A stretch of 64,000 nt of DNA from Candidatus Krumholzibacteriia bacterium (GCA_023131975.1 JAGLYV010000016.1:20842-84841); one strand, 5' to 3'; shown: positions 32,740 to 42,892, numbered from the stretch's first letter. The notes: generated from the sequence alone by a model not told the origin. Numbers and translations are program-made.

Positions 32740-33792
32740 ATGAACAGGTGCATCAGTCTTATATTTATCCTCATAGCGCTTGGTATAATGTCGACCACAG
32801 GAAGCTGCGGCGGAAACGGCCACTCAGAACCCGTGAAGGAAGAAGACAAACTGGTAGTACCCGTTGAAGTAGATATAGTCAGTATCGGAGATATTGCCGC
32901 GTACTTCACGGGAACCGCTACGATCGAGGCGGAAGAAGAGACTGAAGTCGTGGCAAAAGTCAGCGGAACCGTTGAAGAGATCATGGTCGAGGAAGGTGAA
33001 TTTGTAAAATCCGGCCAGATTCTGGCCAAACTCGACGACGAAATGATCTCGGTCCAGCTTAAACAGGCCGAAGCGAACTTGAGAAAGATGGAAAGTAATT
33101 TCGAACGAAACAAGAACCTTCACGAGAAGAACCTTATCAGTACCGAAATCTACCAACAGACAAAATATGAATATGAACAGCAGAAAGCATCATACGACAT
33201 GGCAAGACTCAACCTCGATTATACCGAGATCAGAACTCCGATCAGCGGTATCGTGTCGATCCGGTTGATCAAAAAAGGAAATATGATCCTGCAGAACCAG
33301 TCCACATTCAAAGTTTCGGGCTTTGATCCTCTTATCGCCGTGCTTTACGTTCCCGAGAGACAATTGGCCAAACTGAGGACCGGACTCCTTGCAAGGCTGA
33401 GTGTCGATGCCATTGAAGACAGAGAGATTGACGGACATATCGAAAGGATCAGTCCGATTGTCGATCCCGCGACTGGAACGGTGAAGGTGACAATAGAGAC
33501 CAACGATTCGCTGGGAAGGTTAAGACCCGGCATGTTCGCCCGAATCAAGATCATATACGATGTACACGTTGGCGCACTGAAGATCCCCAAGGATGCGATA
33601 ATCTCCGAAGATCGGGAGTCAGCCGTATTCGTAGTGCAGGACAGTGTCGCATATCGGCGTAGCATCTCCCTGGGATACATCAACACTACTCATGTCGAGG
33701 TACTCGAAGGCCTTGCGCATGAAGACGTGATCGTCACTACCGGCAAAGGCAGCCTTAGGGACAGCACGAGAGTCGAAATCGTAAAACAATAA
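32740..33792 (+). CDS. RND efflux periplasmic adaptor (lipoprotein)
   Basis: 350 residues. Signal ends in ...STTGSC, an imperfect lipobox with Cys23 as likely lipid anchor. The membrane-fusion layout is clear: VEAEEETEVVAKVSGTV-type lipoyl half, coiled coil (QLKQAEANLRKMESNFERNKNLHEKNLIS, YEYEQQKASYDMARLNLDY), second lipoyl half (TEIRTPISGIVSIRLIKKGNMI), and beta-barrel/membrane-proximal part (GHIERISPIVDPATGTVKVTIE). It links the two downstream RND pumps to an outer-membrane channel that is not encoded here. AAGGAG lies 6 nt before the ATG. First gene of a three-gene operon. Confidence 0.93.
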   Translation: MNRCISLIFILIALGIMSTTGSCGGNGHSEPVKEEDKLVVPVEVDIVSIGDIAAYFTGTATIEAEEETEVVAKVSGTVEEIMVEEGEFVKSGQILAKLDDEMISVQLKQAEANLRKMESNFERNKNLHEKNLISTEIYQQTKYEYEQQKASYDMARLNLDYTEIRTPISGIVSIRLIKKGNMILQNQSTFKVSGFDPLIAVLYVPERQLAKLRTGLLARLSVDAIEDREIDGHIERISPIVDPATGTVKVTIETNDSLGRLRPGMFARIKIIYDVHVGALKIPKDAIISEDRESAVFVVQDSVAYRRSISLGYINTTHVEVLEGLAHEDVIVTTGKGSLRDSTRVEIVKQ

Positions 33793-33802
33793 CGGGAAAA
33801 AT

Positions 33803-36800
33803 ATGAAAATCATTGAAATCTCTATCAGTAGACGCGTGACAATAGCCATGTTTACGGTCGCCGTGATACTGTTTGGTTTCGTTTCTTTTTTCAGGTTAAA
33901 AATAAATCTTCTTCCGGAACTTACCTATCCGACTCTGACGATAAGGACCGAATATCCAGGTGCCGCTCCTGCCGAAATCGAGAACCTTATCTCAAAACCT
34001 GTCGAAGAAGCCCTTGGTGTAGTAAAAAGCGTTAACAGAGTGAGCTCTATCTCTAGATCCGGTCAATCCGACGTTATCCTGGAATTCGAATGGGGCACCG
34101 ACATGGATTTTGCCGGACTCGACGTCCGGGAAAAACTCGACGCGCTTGAATTACCTCTGGATGTGCAGAGACCGAGCATCCTGCGTTTCGACCCCTCCCT
34201 CGATCCAATCCTGAGGTTCGGATTCAGCAGGAAACCGGGCTCCGTGAAAACAGCCGTGGAAGATACCACTGAAACTGCAGGCGAAAAACCTTCATTCGAT
34301 GAAGAAGAACTCAAATTTCTGCGCCGATTCGCGGAAGAGGAGATCAAGAAGGAACTTGAGGCGGCACTGGGAGTCGCCGCCGTAAAGGTCAGTGGTGGCC
34401 TTGAGGACGAGATTCAGATCCTGGTCGACCAGGCTCGCCTCGCTCAACTGGATCTTCCGATCGACCAATTGGCCAGACAGATAGGTTCTGAAAACGTAAA
34501 TCTGTCAGGAGGGCGCCTTGAGGAAGGGACCCAGCAATACCTCGTCCGCACACTTAACCAGTTTCAGTCCATCGAGGAGATCCAGGATATCATAATATCC
34601 ACCAAGGATGGGAAACCTACATACCTTCGTGATGTTGCTATTGTCAAACACGGATATAAAGAGCGTGAAGCGATTACCAGGCTGGACAAGGTCGAAGCAG
34701 TGGAAATCGCCCTATACAAGGAAGGTGACGCCAATACTGTGGCTGTCGCCAGAGCTGTGGAACGAAAACTTGCGAGGGTCCGGAATATTCTTCCCGAAGA
34801 TTATGAGCTTGTCAGTGTATATGATCAGTCCACGTTTATCACACAGGCAGTAAACGAAGTTATCCAGGCTGCCATCATCGGGGGCATTCTCGCAGTCATC
34901 ATATTGTATTTTTTCCTGCAGAGTTTCTGGGCGACCGTTATCATATCGATGTCAATACCCGTCTCGGTGATAGCCACTTTCAACCTGATGTACGGCTCCG
35001 ATCTGACACTGAACATAATGTCTCTCGGCGGTATCGCCCTGGGAGTAGGAATGCTTCTCGACAACTCTATCGTTGTCCTCGAAAACATAGCCCGTCACAG
35101 GGAAAAGGGAAAGTCTGTCCTCGATGCGGCAAAAGACGGTGCCAGCGAAGTCGGTATGGCAGTCACTGCATCTACTCTTACTACTGTCGCCGTATTCCTC
35201 CCTCTCGTTTTCGTTAAGGGGATTTCAGGCCAGCTCTTCCGCGACCAGGCATTGACCGTGACTTTCTCTCTGCTCGCCTCTCTCGTCGTCGCGCTTACGC
35301 TCATACCCATGCTGGCGTCGCTTCAAGGAAGAAAGGCCGAAATCATCCCGGAGACTCAACGAAAAGAACCCAGGACCCGCTTCGGTCGATTCTTCAGAAA
35401 GATCTATATCTTCATCTTCTTTACTGTCCCCATATCGATTTTAAAGGCGGGTAGAAAGGTGATCGGCTGGTTCGTCAGCCTGATAATGATTGTTCTTCGT
35501 CCCCTGCTGAGACTCTTTCAGAAATTCTACAACTCGCTCGAAGACAGGTATTACGGATTACTTGACTGGTCACTTTCACACAGGGGCCGGATTATCTTCA
35601 TCGCGCTGGTCATGTTTGGCCTTTCATTGATGCTGATTCCCTCTCTGGGCGTTGAACTCATCCCTCAGCTTTCACAGGGAGAATTCGGTGTCGAATTCAG
35701 GCTTCCGCCAGGGACCCCTCTGGAAGTGACATCGGCGAAACTGGCCGGAGTACAGAGTGTAGCTTCTGACATCGATGGTGTAAGGACCACTTTCTCAGTG
35801 TCTGGCTCAGGTAACCGCATGGATGCCAACCCTGAACAGGGTGGCGAGAACTGGGGAAAATTGAACGTGGTTCTCGGGTCAAACGCCCGAAAGGATGATG
35901 AAGACAGGGTCATGAACCGCCTGCGAAAGGACCTGAAGAGTATTCCGGATCTCCAGTACAAATTTTCCCGTCCTACCCTTTTTACCTTCAGGACTCCCGT
36001 AGAAATAGAAATATCCGGGTTCGAACTGCGACACCTTAACCGTATCAGCAAAGAGATCGTCTCTGGTTTGGATTCATCCCCCCGATTTGCCGATGTCAAA
36101 TCGACCATACAGAACGGACATCCGGAGATCCAGATCAAATTTGACAGGGAACGCGCGGCATCCCTGGGATTTGCGGTCTACCAGATCGCCGATCGTGTTG
36201 TAAGCAAGGTCAGAGGAGATGTCGCCACAAGGTATTCCTGGCGGGATCGACGAATCGATGTCCTGGTCCGTGCCAGGGAGGCTGACAGGAATTCGATCGA
36301 CAAGATCCGCAAACTCGTCATCAATCCCGAGAGCGAAAAGCCTGTGACTCTTGAAGCTGTCGCTGACGTGATCATCGCTACCGGGCCTGGAGAAATCCGG
36401 AGAATAGACCAGGAACGTGTAGCTATCGTCACAGCGAACCTGAACTACGGAGACCTTGGAACAGCGGCAGAAGAGATCAACACCATCATTGACCGCGTTC
36501 CGATACCTGCCGGGTTCAACGTCAGTCTTTCCGGACAAAACAGGGAGATGGCCACATCATTCAGATCCCTGCAGTTCGCTCTTATTCTTGCGATCTTTCT
36601 TGTCTACCTGGTCATGGCATCCCAGTTTGAATCCTTCCTTCACCCATTCGTGATACTTTTCACTATACCTCTGGCGCTTATTGGAGCGGTATTCGGTCTG
36701 TGGATCACGTCATCGACTATCAGCGTCGTCGTATTCATCGGCCTGATACTTCTCGCTGGGATCGTAGTCAATAATGCAATCGTTCTTATAGACCTCATAA

Positions 36801-37051
36801 ATAAATTAAGAGAACAAGGAATGGAAAAACTCGAAGCGATAAAGCAAGGGGGACGGACCAGGTTGAGGCCGATCCTTATGACGACGCTTACGACTACACT
36901 GGGACTTCTTCCACTCGCGATAGGGCTTGGAAAAGGCGCCGAGGTCAGAGCCCCGATGGCGATCACCGTCATAGGCGGATTGACGGTATCGACAGCTCTC
37001 ACCTTGATAGTCATCCCTGTAGTATATTCGATTTTCGACAGAAAAAAGTAA
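33803..37051 (+). CDS. RND efflux pump, first of a tandem pair
   Basis: 1082 residues, AcrB/HAE-type rather than metal type. TM1 then RLKINLLPELTYPTLTIRTEYPGAAPAEIENLISKPVEEAL. TM4 has GVGMLLDNSIVVLENI, whose central Asp is part of the proton relay. There is an unusual, charged insert after TM6 (RKAEIIPETQRKEPRTRFGRF) and the second-half repeat GGAVV-like LAGIVVNNAIVLIDLINKLREQG. Broad-substrate efflux across the inner membrane is the likely role. Starts 10 bp after the adaptor; Shine-Dalgarno is weak (GGGA). Confidence 0.93.
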   Translation: MKIIEISISRRVTIAMFTVAVILFGFVSFFRLKINLLPELTYPTLTIRTEYPGAAPAEIENLISKPVEEALGVVKSVNRVSSISRSGQSDVILEFEWGTDMDFAGLDVREKLDALELPLDVQRPSILRFDPSLDPILRFGFSRKPGSVKTAVEDTTETAGEKPSFDEEELKFLRRFAEEEIKKELEAALGVAAVKVSGGLEDEIQILVDQARLAQLDLPIDQLARQIGSENVNLSGGRLEEGTQQYLVRTLNQFQSIEEIQDIIISTKDGKPTYLRDVAIVKHGYKEREAITRLDKVEAVEIALYKEGDANTVAVARAVERKLARVRNILPEDYELVSVYDQSTFITQAVNEVIQAAIIGGILAVIILYFFLQSFWATVIISMSIPVSVIATFNLMYGSDLTLNIMSLGGIALGVGMLLDNSIVVLENIARHREKGKSVLDAAKDGASEVGMAVTASTLTTVAVFLPLVFVKGISGQLFRDQALTVTFSLLASLVVALTLIPMLASLQGRKAEIIPETQRKEPRTRFGRFFRKIYIFIFFTVPISILKAGRKVIGWFVSLIMIVLRPLLRLFQKFYNSLEDRYYGLLDWSLSHRGRIIFIALVMFGLSLMLIPSLGVELIPQLSQGEFGVEFRLPPGTPLEVTSAKLAGVQSVASDIDGVRTTFSVSGSGNRMDANPEQGGENWGKLNVVLGSNARKDDEDRVMNRLRKDLKSIPDLQYKFSRPTLFTFRTPVEIEISGFELRHLNRISKEIVSGLDSSPRFADVKSTIQNGHPEIQIKFDRERAASLGFAVYQIADRVVSKVRGDVATRYSWRDRRIDVLVRAREADRNSIDKIRKLVINPESEKPVTLEAVADVIIATGPGEIRRIDQERVAIVTANLNYGDLGTAAEEINTIIDRVPIPAGFNVSLSGQNREMATSFRSLQFALILAIFLVYLVMASQFESFLHPFVILFTIPLALIGAVFGLWITSSTISVVVFIGLILLAGIVVNNAIVLIDLINKLREQGMEKLEAIKQGGRTRLRPILMTTLTTTLGLLPLAIGLGKGAEVRAPMAITVIGGLTVSTALTLIVIPVVYSIFDRKK

Positions 37052-37112
37052 TTTGGACAGGTATCCTCTCATCTACTCCAGATGAGTCGGGCAGGCAGGA
37101 AAGTCCAGCGAT

Positions 37113-40100
37113 ATGAACCTGACGGAATTCTCATTAAAACGACCTGTATCGATCATGATGATTTTCGTATGTTTCATCGTAATCGGGATAATTTCCTCCC
37201 GTCTGCTTCCAAAAGAGTATTTTCCAGATCTTGACGCTCCCTTCATATTTATCGAAATTCCCTACCCCGGCTCTACTCCAGAGGAGATCGAGAGACAGAT
37301 AACCAAGCCGGCAGAAGAAGTACTGGCTACCATAAGCGGAATCAAGCAAATGGAATCCAACTCCTGGGAGAATGGATGCTGGGTCAGACTCAATTTCGAC
37401 TGGGGTGTCAATACAAACATCAAAGCTCTTGAAGCGAAAGAAAAACTCGATGGAATACGCCACCTTTTCCCGGATGACCTTGAACGGTTTTTTGTCAGAA
37501 AATGGTCCACCTCCGACATGGAGATCATGCAACTGCGTTTATCGAGCAACAGGAACCTGTCGAACTCCTATGACATGCTGGAAAGAAATATAAAAAAGAG
37601 GATCGAGAGACTCGAGGGAATATCCAAGGTCGATCTGTATGGAGTAGAAAAGAAAGAAATAAGAATACAGCTTCTGGCAGACAGGATAATTGAGCACAGG
37701 ATCGATATCAACCACCTCACATCGATACTCAGAAGGGCAAACTTCCTGGTTACTGCCGGCAAGATCACTGATAACAACCAGCGATACGTCGTGCGGCCTC
37801 TGGGCGAATTCGAATCGGTCGAGGAAATCGGAGATATTGTCGTCAACCAGAACAACATCCATCTCCGTGACATCGCAACGATCACATATGACCATCCAAG
37901 GCTTACGTACGGCCGTCACCTGAACAAAAAATATGCTATAGGGCTTGATATCTTCAAGGAATCGGGTGCGAATCTGGTAGAAGTCGCTGACAGGGCTATC
38001 GCCGAGATCGAGAAAATAAAGACCCTCCCGGAAATGGAAGGAATCAGCCTCTACTTCATGGAGAACGCTGCCGAGGGCGTGGAAAGTTCTCTCAATGAAG
38101 TCCTCAAATCGGGGGTCCTCGGCGGATGCCTCGCGATAATCGTCCTGTTCTTTTTCCTCAGGTCTTTGTCATCGACATTCATGGTGGCGCTCGCGGTCCC
38201 CCTCTCACTCCTTATTACCCTGGCATTGATGTTCTTTTCGGGGATTACTCTTAATATCCTGACTATGATGGGGCTGATGCTTGCTGTTGGCATGCTCGTA
38301 GATAATGCGGTAGTAGTCACTGAATCGATACACCGACATCAGACAAATGGGATGGAAAAACTGAAGGCTATAAGAGTCGGAGTAAAAGAAGTGTCTTTAG
38401 CTATAACCGCAGGCACATTGACGACAGCCATCGTATTTTTACCAAACATCGTCAGCCCCAACGATGATGTCTCTATCTACCTGAAACATGTCGGGTTGAC
38501 GATATGCATCGCTCTTGGGGTGTCTCTCGTCCTTGCCCAGACTATAGTCCCCCTTCTTGCGTCGAGGATCAAACCCTCCGCTCCATCGAAAAAGCGAACG
38601 GTCATAGACCGCCTTATAGACAGATACGCCAGAGTACTCGAATGGACGATGAATCATCCAAAAGCAACTATCAGCATAATCATCTTTATTCTAGTCAGTA
38701 TTGCGATACCGATGAAATTCGTCCCGATGGAGATGTTCGATAGCCAGGATGACAGAAGATTCCGTATTCACTATCATATAAACGGTAGCTATACCGTTGA
38801 AAAAGTCGAAGAGGCAGTGGACAAATATGAGGATTTTCTATTTTCCCGTCAGGAAGAATTCGAAATAGAATCTGTTTATTCATATTATCAGGGTAATTAC
38901 GCCTCGTCCACAATTCTACTGACCAAAGGGAAAAAAGCTAAAAAATCGATAGAAGCTATCCAGGAACTTATCCGCAAGGATCTCCCGAAACTTGCAATTG
39001 CCAATCCTTCTTTCGAATGGCAGCCCCCCGGAGGCGGAAGCGAATCTATCAGAATACAACTTATCGGCAAATCCAGCGAATATCTGGTGAGCCTCTCGCG
39101 TGAGGTAGCATGGACACTGTCAAAGATCGAAGGGTTTACCGACGTCCGGTCCGAAGCTGAGATAGGCGACAAGGAAGTACACGTTGTTGTCAACCGTGAC
39201 AGAGCGAGGCAATATGGTTTCTCGACCGCGGAAATCGCCAATGTCGTCTCCGCGGCCATGCGCGGGATAAATCTCCGTCATTTCAGAGATGAACATGGCG
39301 AAGTAGAGATGAGACTTGAGTTCCAGAACACAGATAGACAGTCCCTCGATCAGCTTCAGAACGTTCCGGTAATAAACGAAGCCGGACAATCAATATCTCT
39401 GGCCTCACTCGCCGACTTCAGGGTCAGGCGCGGACCAAGAAACATCCATCGTGAAAACCGTACCACTGCAATCGGCATCAGCGCGAACCTCAAAGGTATA
39501 AAGACAAATGAAGCTCGTAAGAAGATCAAACAGGTTCTTGACAACTATGACTTTCCATCAGGATATCAATGGAATTACGGGCAGAACTTCAGCAATGAAG
39601 AGGAAGCCCTCAACACGATGCTGCTGAACCTGCTTCTTGCGCTTGCGCTGATATACTTCGTCATGGCCGCTCTGTTCGAATCGCTGATCTTCCCCTCTAC
39701 CATCTGGACACAGATCCTCTTCGCTATAGTCGGGGTCTACTGGTTTTTCCTCATTACAGGAACGGACATGACACTGATGGGGATGATCGGAATACTGATA
39801 CTGATCGGTGTTGTCGTTAACAACGGAATAGTCCTGGTCGATCACATCAATCAACTTCGCAACCGTGGGCTTGAGAGACGCAAGGCTATAATGCAGGCGG
39901 GAAGAGACCGTCTGAGACCGATCCTTATGACCGCTGGAACAACAATTCTCAGCCTCGTCCCACTGTGCATAGGCACTACCCTGATCGGTGGGGACGGCCC
40001 CCCATATTTCCCCATGGCCAGGGCAATAGTCGGAGGCCTCACCTTTTCCACTCTCGTGACACTCCTGATTCTTCCTACAATTTACGTTATGCTCGATAAT

Positions 40101-40142
40101 CTGCGTAACTACTCAAAATCAATAGTTCGCAGAAGCAGATGA
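37113..40142 (+). CDS. RND efflux pump, second of a tandem pair
   Basis: 1009 residues, divergent from its neighbour. LKRPVSIMMIFVCFIVIGIISS then YFPDLDAPFIFIEIPYPGSTPEEIERQITKPAEEVL; TM4 LAVGMLVDNAVVVTESIHRHQ with the relay Asp; second half LIGVVVNNGIVLVDHINQLRNRGLERR. In the first periplasmic domain several motifs differ from the partner, consistent with a specialised subunit. The arrangement adaptor-pump-pump resembles MdtABC, whose two pumps form a mixed trimer. CAGGAAAG precedes the ATG by ~10 nt. The gene ends 23 bp from the convergent LarA-like gene with no terminator hairpin seen. Confidence 0.92.
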   Translation: MNLTEFSLKRPVSIMMIFVCFIVIGIISSRLLPKEYFPDLDAPFIFIEIPYPGSTPEEIERQITKPAEEVLATISGIKQMESNSWENGCWVRLNFDWGVNTNIKALEAKEKLDGIRHLFPDDLERFFVRKWSTSDMEIMQLRLSSNRNLSNSYDMLERNIKKRIERLEGISKVDLYGVEKKEIRIQLLADRIIEHRIDINHLTSILRRANFLVTAGKITDNNQRYVVRPLGEFESVEEIGDIVVNQNNIHLRDIATITYDHPRLTYGRHLNKKYAIGLDIFKESGANLVEVADRAIAEIEKIKTLPEMEGISLYFMENAAEGVESSLNEVLKSGVLGGCLAIIVLFFFLRSLSSTFMVALAVPLSLLITLALMFFSGITLNILTMMGLMLAVGMLVDNAVVVTESIHRHQTNGMEKLKAIRVGVKEVSLAITAGTLTTAIVFLPNIVSPNDDVSIYLKHVGLTICIALGVSLVLAQTIVPLLASRIKPSAPSKKRTVIDRLIDRYARVLEWTMNHPKATISIIIFILVSIAIPMKFVPMEMFDSQDDRRFRIHYHINGSYTVEKVEEAVDKYEDFLFSRQEEFEIESVYSYYQGNYASSTILLTKGKKAKKSIEAIQELIRKDLPKLAIANPSFEWQPPGGGSESIRIQLIGKSSEYLVSLSREVAWTLSKIEGFTDVRSEAEIGDKEVHVVVNRDRARQYGFSTAEIANVVSAAMRGINLRHFRDEHGEVEMRLEFQNTDRQSLDQLQNVPVINEAGQSISLASLADFRVRRGPRNIHRENRTTAIGISANLKGIKTNEARKKIKQVLDNYDFPSGYQWNYGQNFSNEEEALNTMLLNLLLALALIYFVMAALFESLIFPSTIWTQILFAIVGVYWFFLITGTDMTLMGMIGILILIGVVVNNGIVLVDHINQLRNRGLERRKAIMQAGRDRLRPILMTAGTTILSLVPLCIGTTLIGGDGPPYFPMARAIVGGLTFSTLVTLLILPTIYVMLDNLRNYSKSIVRRSR

Positions 40143-40165
40143 GTGGCGATGCACAATATTAGTGA

Positions 40166-41440
40166 TTATCCGCCGGAAACTTCAAGAACGGGCAGAAATG
40201 TCGCCGCGTTCGGAATTACCAGCATATCGTCCGGATCGATCCCGGCGAGAAGAAATCGTGAATAATCCTTTTCCCAGGGGAATAACCCGAACCTCCGGAC
40301 TATTTCATCATCGATCCCTGATCTCAGATAGACAGAGAACCTGCCGGATATATCGAAAGTGGACATCGCTGTCTGTGAATTAAGTGTATACTTTTCCCTG
40401 ACCCTTCCAGGCACACCATCCCTGCCACTTTCGAATGACCTGTCGTATGAATCAGAACCGATTCCCTCAGGACAGGCTGCAGCCGCCAGGAGCAATCCTC
40501 CCTGACCGACAGCGTATGACGCGTATTTTATAGCCTTGTGACTTTGAAGAAGATTTATATCCCTGGGGCTACCTCCAGCGGAAACGATCACTGCGCTGTA
40601 TGGCCTCTCGATCCCGAACGAGAATCTGTCTTTAAACCACCGTGTAGCTGAAAGATGTGATTGTTCAAGATCTCCACCGTTGATAAAAACAATATCTTCA
40701 TCCTTACCACTGACCGTATTGATCATGAAGACGGGCGAAGGAAGAAGCCTTGCGCCTTCCAACATATCCCTGTGAACCGGATTGTCTTCAAGATTACCCG
40801 GCCTGCATCCTTCTACCAGGCCCTCAGAGGGGTCATCAAGGAGGGAAAGTCTGTGATTTGTCAGAATCGTACTCTCCGAAGCTATCCCCGGCAGAATCAG
40901 TTTTCTGGCTCCGCCGAAACCGGCGAAATAATGAAAAGATATCTGACCTATTCCTATGACCAGCCCGGAATCGACTATTCTTTCGCTGAAATAACATTCC
41001 GTCCCGGCGCTGGTCACCCCCACCTTGAACATCGACGACGAATCACAGGCGTCATGCTCCAGTACCGGATACCTGTCGACAATTTCAACTCCAAGGTGCC
41101 TTATGAGATCTTCCCGGCCACGCCCGCGATGCATCCCTGCCGAAATCATTATTTCGATGCTGTCGCCAGCGACTCCCATTCCTTCGAGACGCTCGAGAAG
41201 AAACGGCAGGATCACCCCAGCGACACTCCCTCTCGTAATATCAGATATGAGTATGCTGACCCTGCCCCCCTCAGGTATCAACTCTGAAAGTGGAGCACAG
41301 CCCTCGGGGGACTCGATGGCAAAATCAAGGGCAGCGCCGACATCGGGCAAAGCAGGAGGAAAAGTGGTCCCTTCTATTCTGACTCCATCCGGAAGATCCA
41401 GTTCTATTTCCGAATCGTTATACGGCAACCGGTACTTCAA
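40166..41440 (-). CDS. LarA-family (nickel-pincer lactate racemase-like) protein
   Basis: 424 residues. Two-domain LarA fold. Ligands of the nickel-pincer cofactor and catalytic residues match Lactobacillus LarA with a constant offset of four: His104 in AGMHRGRG, His170 in ISFHYFAGFGG, Lys180 in GGARKLILPG, His196 in TNHRLS. SDITRGS replaces the usual DKTRP motif. LarA racemases act on lactate or other 2-hydroxyacids; the family is broad and the substrate is unknown. The cofactor enzymes LarB, LarC and LarE are not in the window. Start codon TTG at 41440 with AAGGG about 5 nt before it. Last gene behind arcC and the FKBP. Confidence 0.85.
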   Translation of the reverse strand: MKYRLPYNDSEIELDLPDGVRIEGTTFPPALPDVGAALDFAIESPEGCAPLSELIPEGGRVSILISDITRGSVAGVILPFLLERLEGMGVAGDSIEIMISAGMHRGRGREDLIRHLGVEIVDRYPVLEHDACDSSSMFKVGVTSAGTECYFSERIVDSGLVIGIGQISFHYFAGFGGARKLILPGIASESTILTNHRLSLLDDPSEGLVEGCRPGNLEDNPVHRDMLEGARLLPSPVFMINTVSGKDEDIVFINGGDLEQSHLSATRWFKDRFSFGIERPYSAVIVSAGGSPRDINLLQSHKAIKYASYAVGQGGLLLAAAACPEGIGSDSYDRSFESGRDGVPGRVREKYTLNSQTAMSTFDISGRFSVYLRSGIDDEIVRRFGLFPWEKDYSRFLLAGIDPDDMLVIPNAATFLPVLEVSGG

Positions 41441-41484
41441 TACTTCCCTTTTTCAACAGAACCGTAAATCGCATAATCGCGGCG

Positions 41485-41913
41485 TCAGGAGAGATCAACA
41501 AGTTCCAAGTCAAAGACAAGGTCTCTACCCGCCATAGGATGGTTCGCGTCCAGAGTGACAAGTTCATCAGTCAATCCGACGACAGTGACTATCATCTTTT
41601 CATTGTCGTCCCTTATCATCTCGAGCTGGACCCCTTCTTTCAAGTCGATCTCAGCAGGAATGCTGGCCCGCTCGACTTCAACGATCAGATGGTCCTGCCT
41701 GGAACCGTAAGCGTCTGAGGCCTCGATAGTCACAGTCTTCTTCTCACCAAGTTTCATCCCCATGACAGCAGAATCGAAACCCCCTATAACCTGCTTATCT
41801 CCCACCGTGAAAGCGAGCGGTTCTTTACCTTCAGACGAATCAAAGACCTGGTCATCCGGAAACCGACCTGTATAATGGACCTTGACCTTATCACCGTTCC
41901 TGGCTTCCCTCAT
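41485..41913 (-). CDS. FKBP-type peptidyl-prolyl isomerase (SlyD-like)
   Basis: 142 residues: FKBP N-terminal strand (KVKVHYTGRFPDDQVFDSSEGKEPLAF), insert-in-flap region (SRQDHLIVEVERASIPAEID...VTVVGLTDELVTLDANHP), and the return GRDLVFDLELVDL. This is the SlyD layout with the chaperone-like insert. The His/Cys-rich metal-binding tail of E. coli SlyD is absent; the protein ends right after the fold. It is cytoplasmic, isomerising proline bonds in folding proteins. AAGGAG 5 nt before the ATG; 15 bp after the arcC stop. Confidence 0.9.
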   Translation of the reverse strand: MREARNGDKVKVHYTGRFPDDQVFDSSEGKEPLAFTVGDKQVIGGFDSAVMGMKLGEKKTVTIEASDAYGSRQDHLIVEVERASIPAEIDLKEGVQLEMIRDDNEKMIVTVVGLTDELVTLDANHPMAGRDLVFDLELVDLS

Positions 41914-41928
41914 TATCTCTCCTTCTAC

Positions 41929-42879
41929 TTATTCGTCAGGTGTGATGTGTGTCCCCACGTTCCCGGCACACGCGTCCAGAAGTCCGCTTGCGTGTGATAC
42001 GATAGCCTTTCGACCACCTCCAGCGACAAAATCTATCGCGGATCGGATCTTGGGCCCCATGCTCCCGGCGGGGAACTCGTATGCTTCATAAAGACTCCTG
42101 ATTTCTGAAAGGTGGATATCCCTGATCGCTACCTGTTCAGAACTCCCCCAGTTTCTGGATACTTCCTCGACATTCGTCAGGATTATCAGTCTCTCGGCGT
42201 TTATCCCGAGAGCCAGTACGGACGAGGCCCTGTCCTTGTCTATCACAGCCTCGACACCATGCAGCTGACCATCGCGCAGGACGACCGGAATACCTCCGCC
42301 GCCAACGGCGATGACTATAGTACCGGACTCAAGAAGACTCTTTATCGTGCTGGATTCGACGATCTCGATGGGAGTAGGGCTTGGCACCACTCTCCTGAAT
42401 CCCTTGCCCTCCGGGTCCTCTTTCATTATCCAGTTTTTGGAGCTTGTCATCTCGTCAGCTTCTTCTCTGGAATAGTAGGGACCGATCGGTTTGGTCGGGT
42501 TCTCGAAGGCATCATCTCCGCCATCTACGACCACCTGGGATATAATCGATACCACCTGTTTATTGATTTTTCTTTTAACCAGCTCATTTCTGAGTATCTG
42601 CTGGATCATATATCCGATCCCGCCCTGAGAATCAGCTCCGCATATGTCCAGAGGCATGGGTGGTATCTTGCTCCGGGCCGCATCGTTCCTCTCCAGGATA
42701 TTCCCGACAATAGGCCCGTTCCCGTGTGTAACAATCACCTTGCGACCGGATATTATCAGATCTGCCACCTGAGACATGGTCTCTGTCGTAATGGCTCTCT
42801 GTTCCTCGATCGTTCCTTTTCCACCCGCTGGAATTATCGCATTTCCACCAAGCGCCACGACATCAATACCGGTACCCAC
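41929..42879 (-). CDS. arcC: Carbamate kinase
   Basis: About 316 residues. Amino-acid kinase fold; interconverts carbamoyl phosphate + ADP and carbamate + ATP. Visible: VVALGGNAI, THGNGPIVGNIL, PLDICGADSQGGIGYMIQQ, TKPIGPYYS, GFRRVVPSPTP, VIAVGGGGIPVV, VEAVIDKDRASSVLA, and GSMGPKIRSAIDFV. These fit ArcC closely. The frame has an ATG at 42891 that lies before GGAGG; a GTG at 42879 is 5 nt after it and is taken as the start. It is normally the ATP-making last step after ornithine carbamoyltransferase, which is not here. A terminator ends 14 nt before the GTG, so expression may depend on readthrough. Confidence 0.92.
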   Translation of the reverse strand: MGTGIDVVALGGNAIIPAGGKGTIEEQRAITTETMSQVADLIISGRKVIVTHGNGPIVGNILERNDAARSKIPPMPLDICGADSQGGIGYMIQQILRNELVKRKINKQVVSIISQVVVDGGDDAFENPTKPIGPYYSREEADEMTSSKNWIMKEDPEGKGFRRVVPSPTPIEIVESSTIKSLLESGTIVIAVGGGGIPVVLRDGQLHGVEAVIDKDRASSVLALGINAERLIILTNVEEVSRNWGSSEQVAIRDIHLSEIRSLYEAYEFPAGSMGPKIRSAIDFVAGGGRKAIVSHASGLLDACAGNVGTHITPDE

Positions 42880-42892
42880 AAAAACCTCCATA

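Noticed and set aside
41485-41913. SlyD as nickel donor for the LarA-like enzyme
   Set aside because: Tempting by proximity, but the His/Cys-rich metal-binding tail is missing, so the sequence does not support nickel handling.
31800-42879. DDAH and carbamate kinase as parts of one arginine-deiminase pathway
   Set aside because: They are ~9 kb apart on opposite strands and ornithine carbamoyltransferase is not present; no pathway link can be shown.
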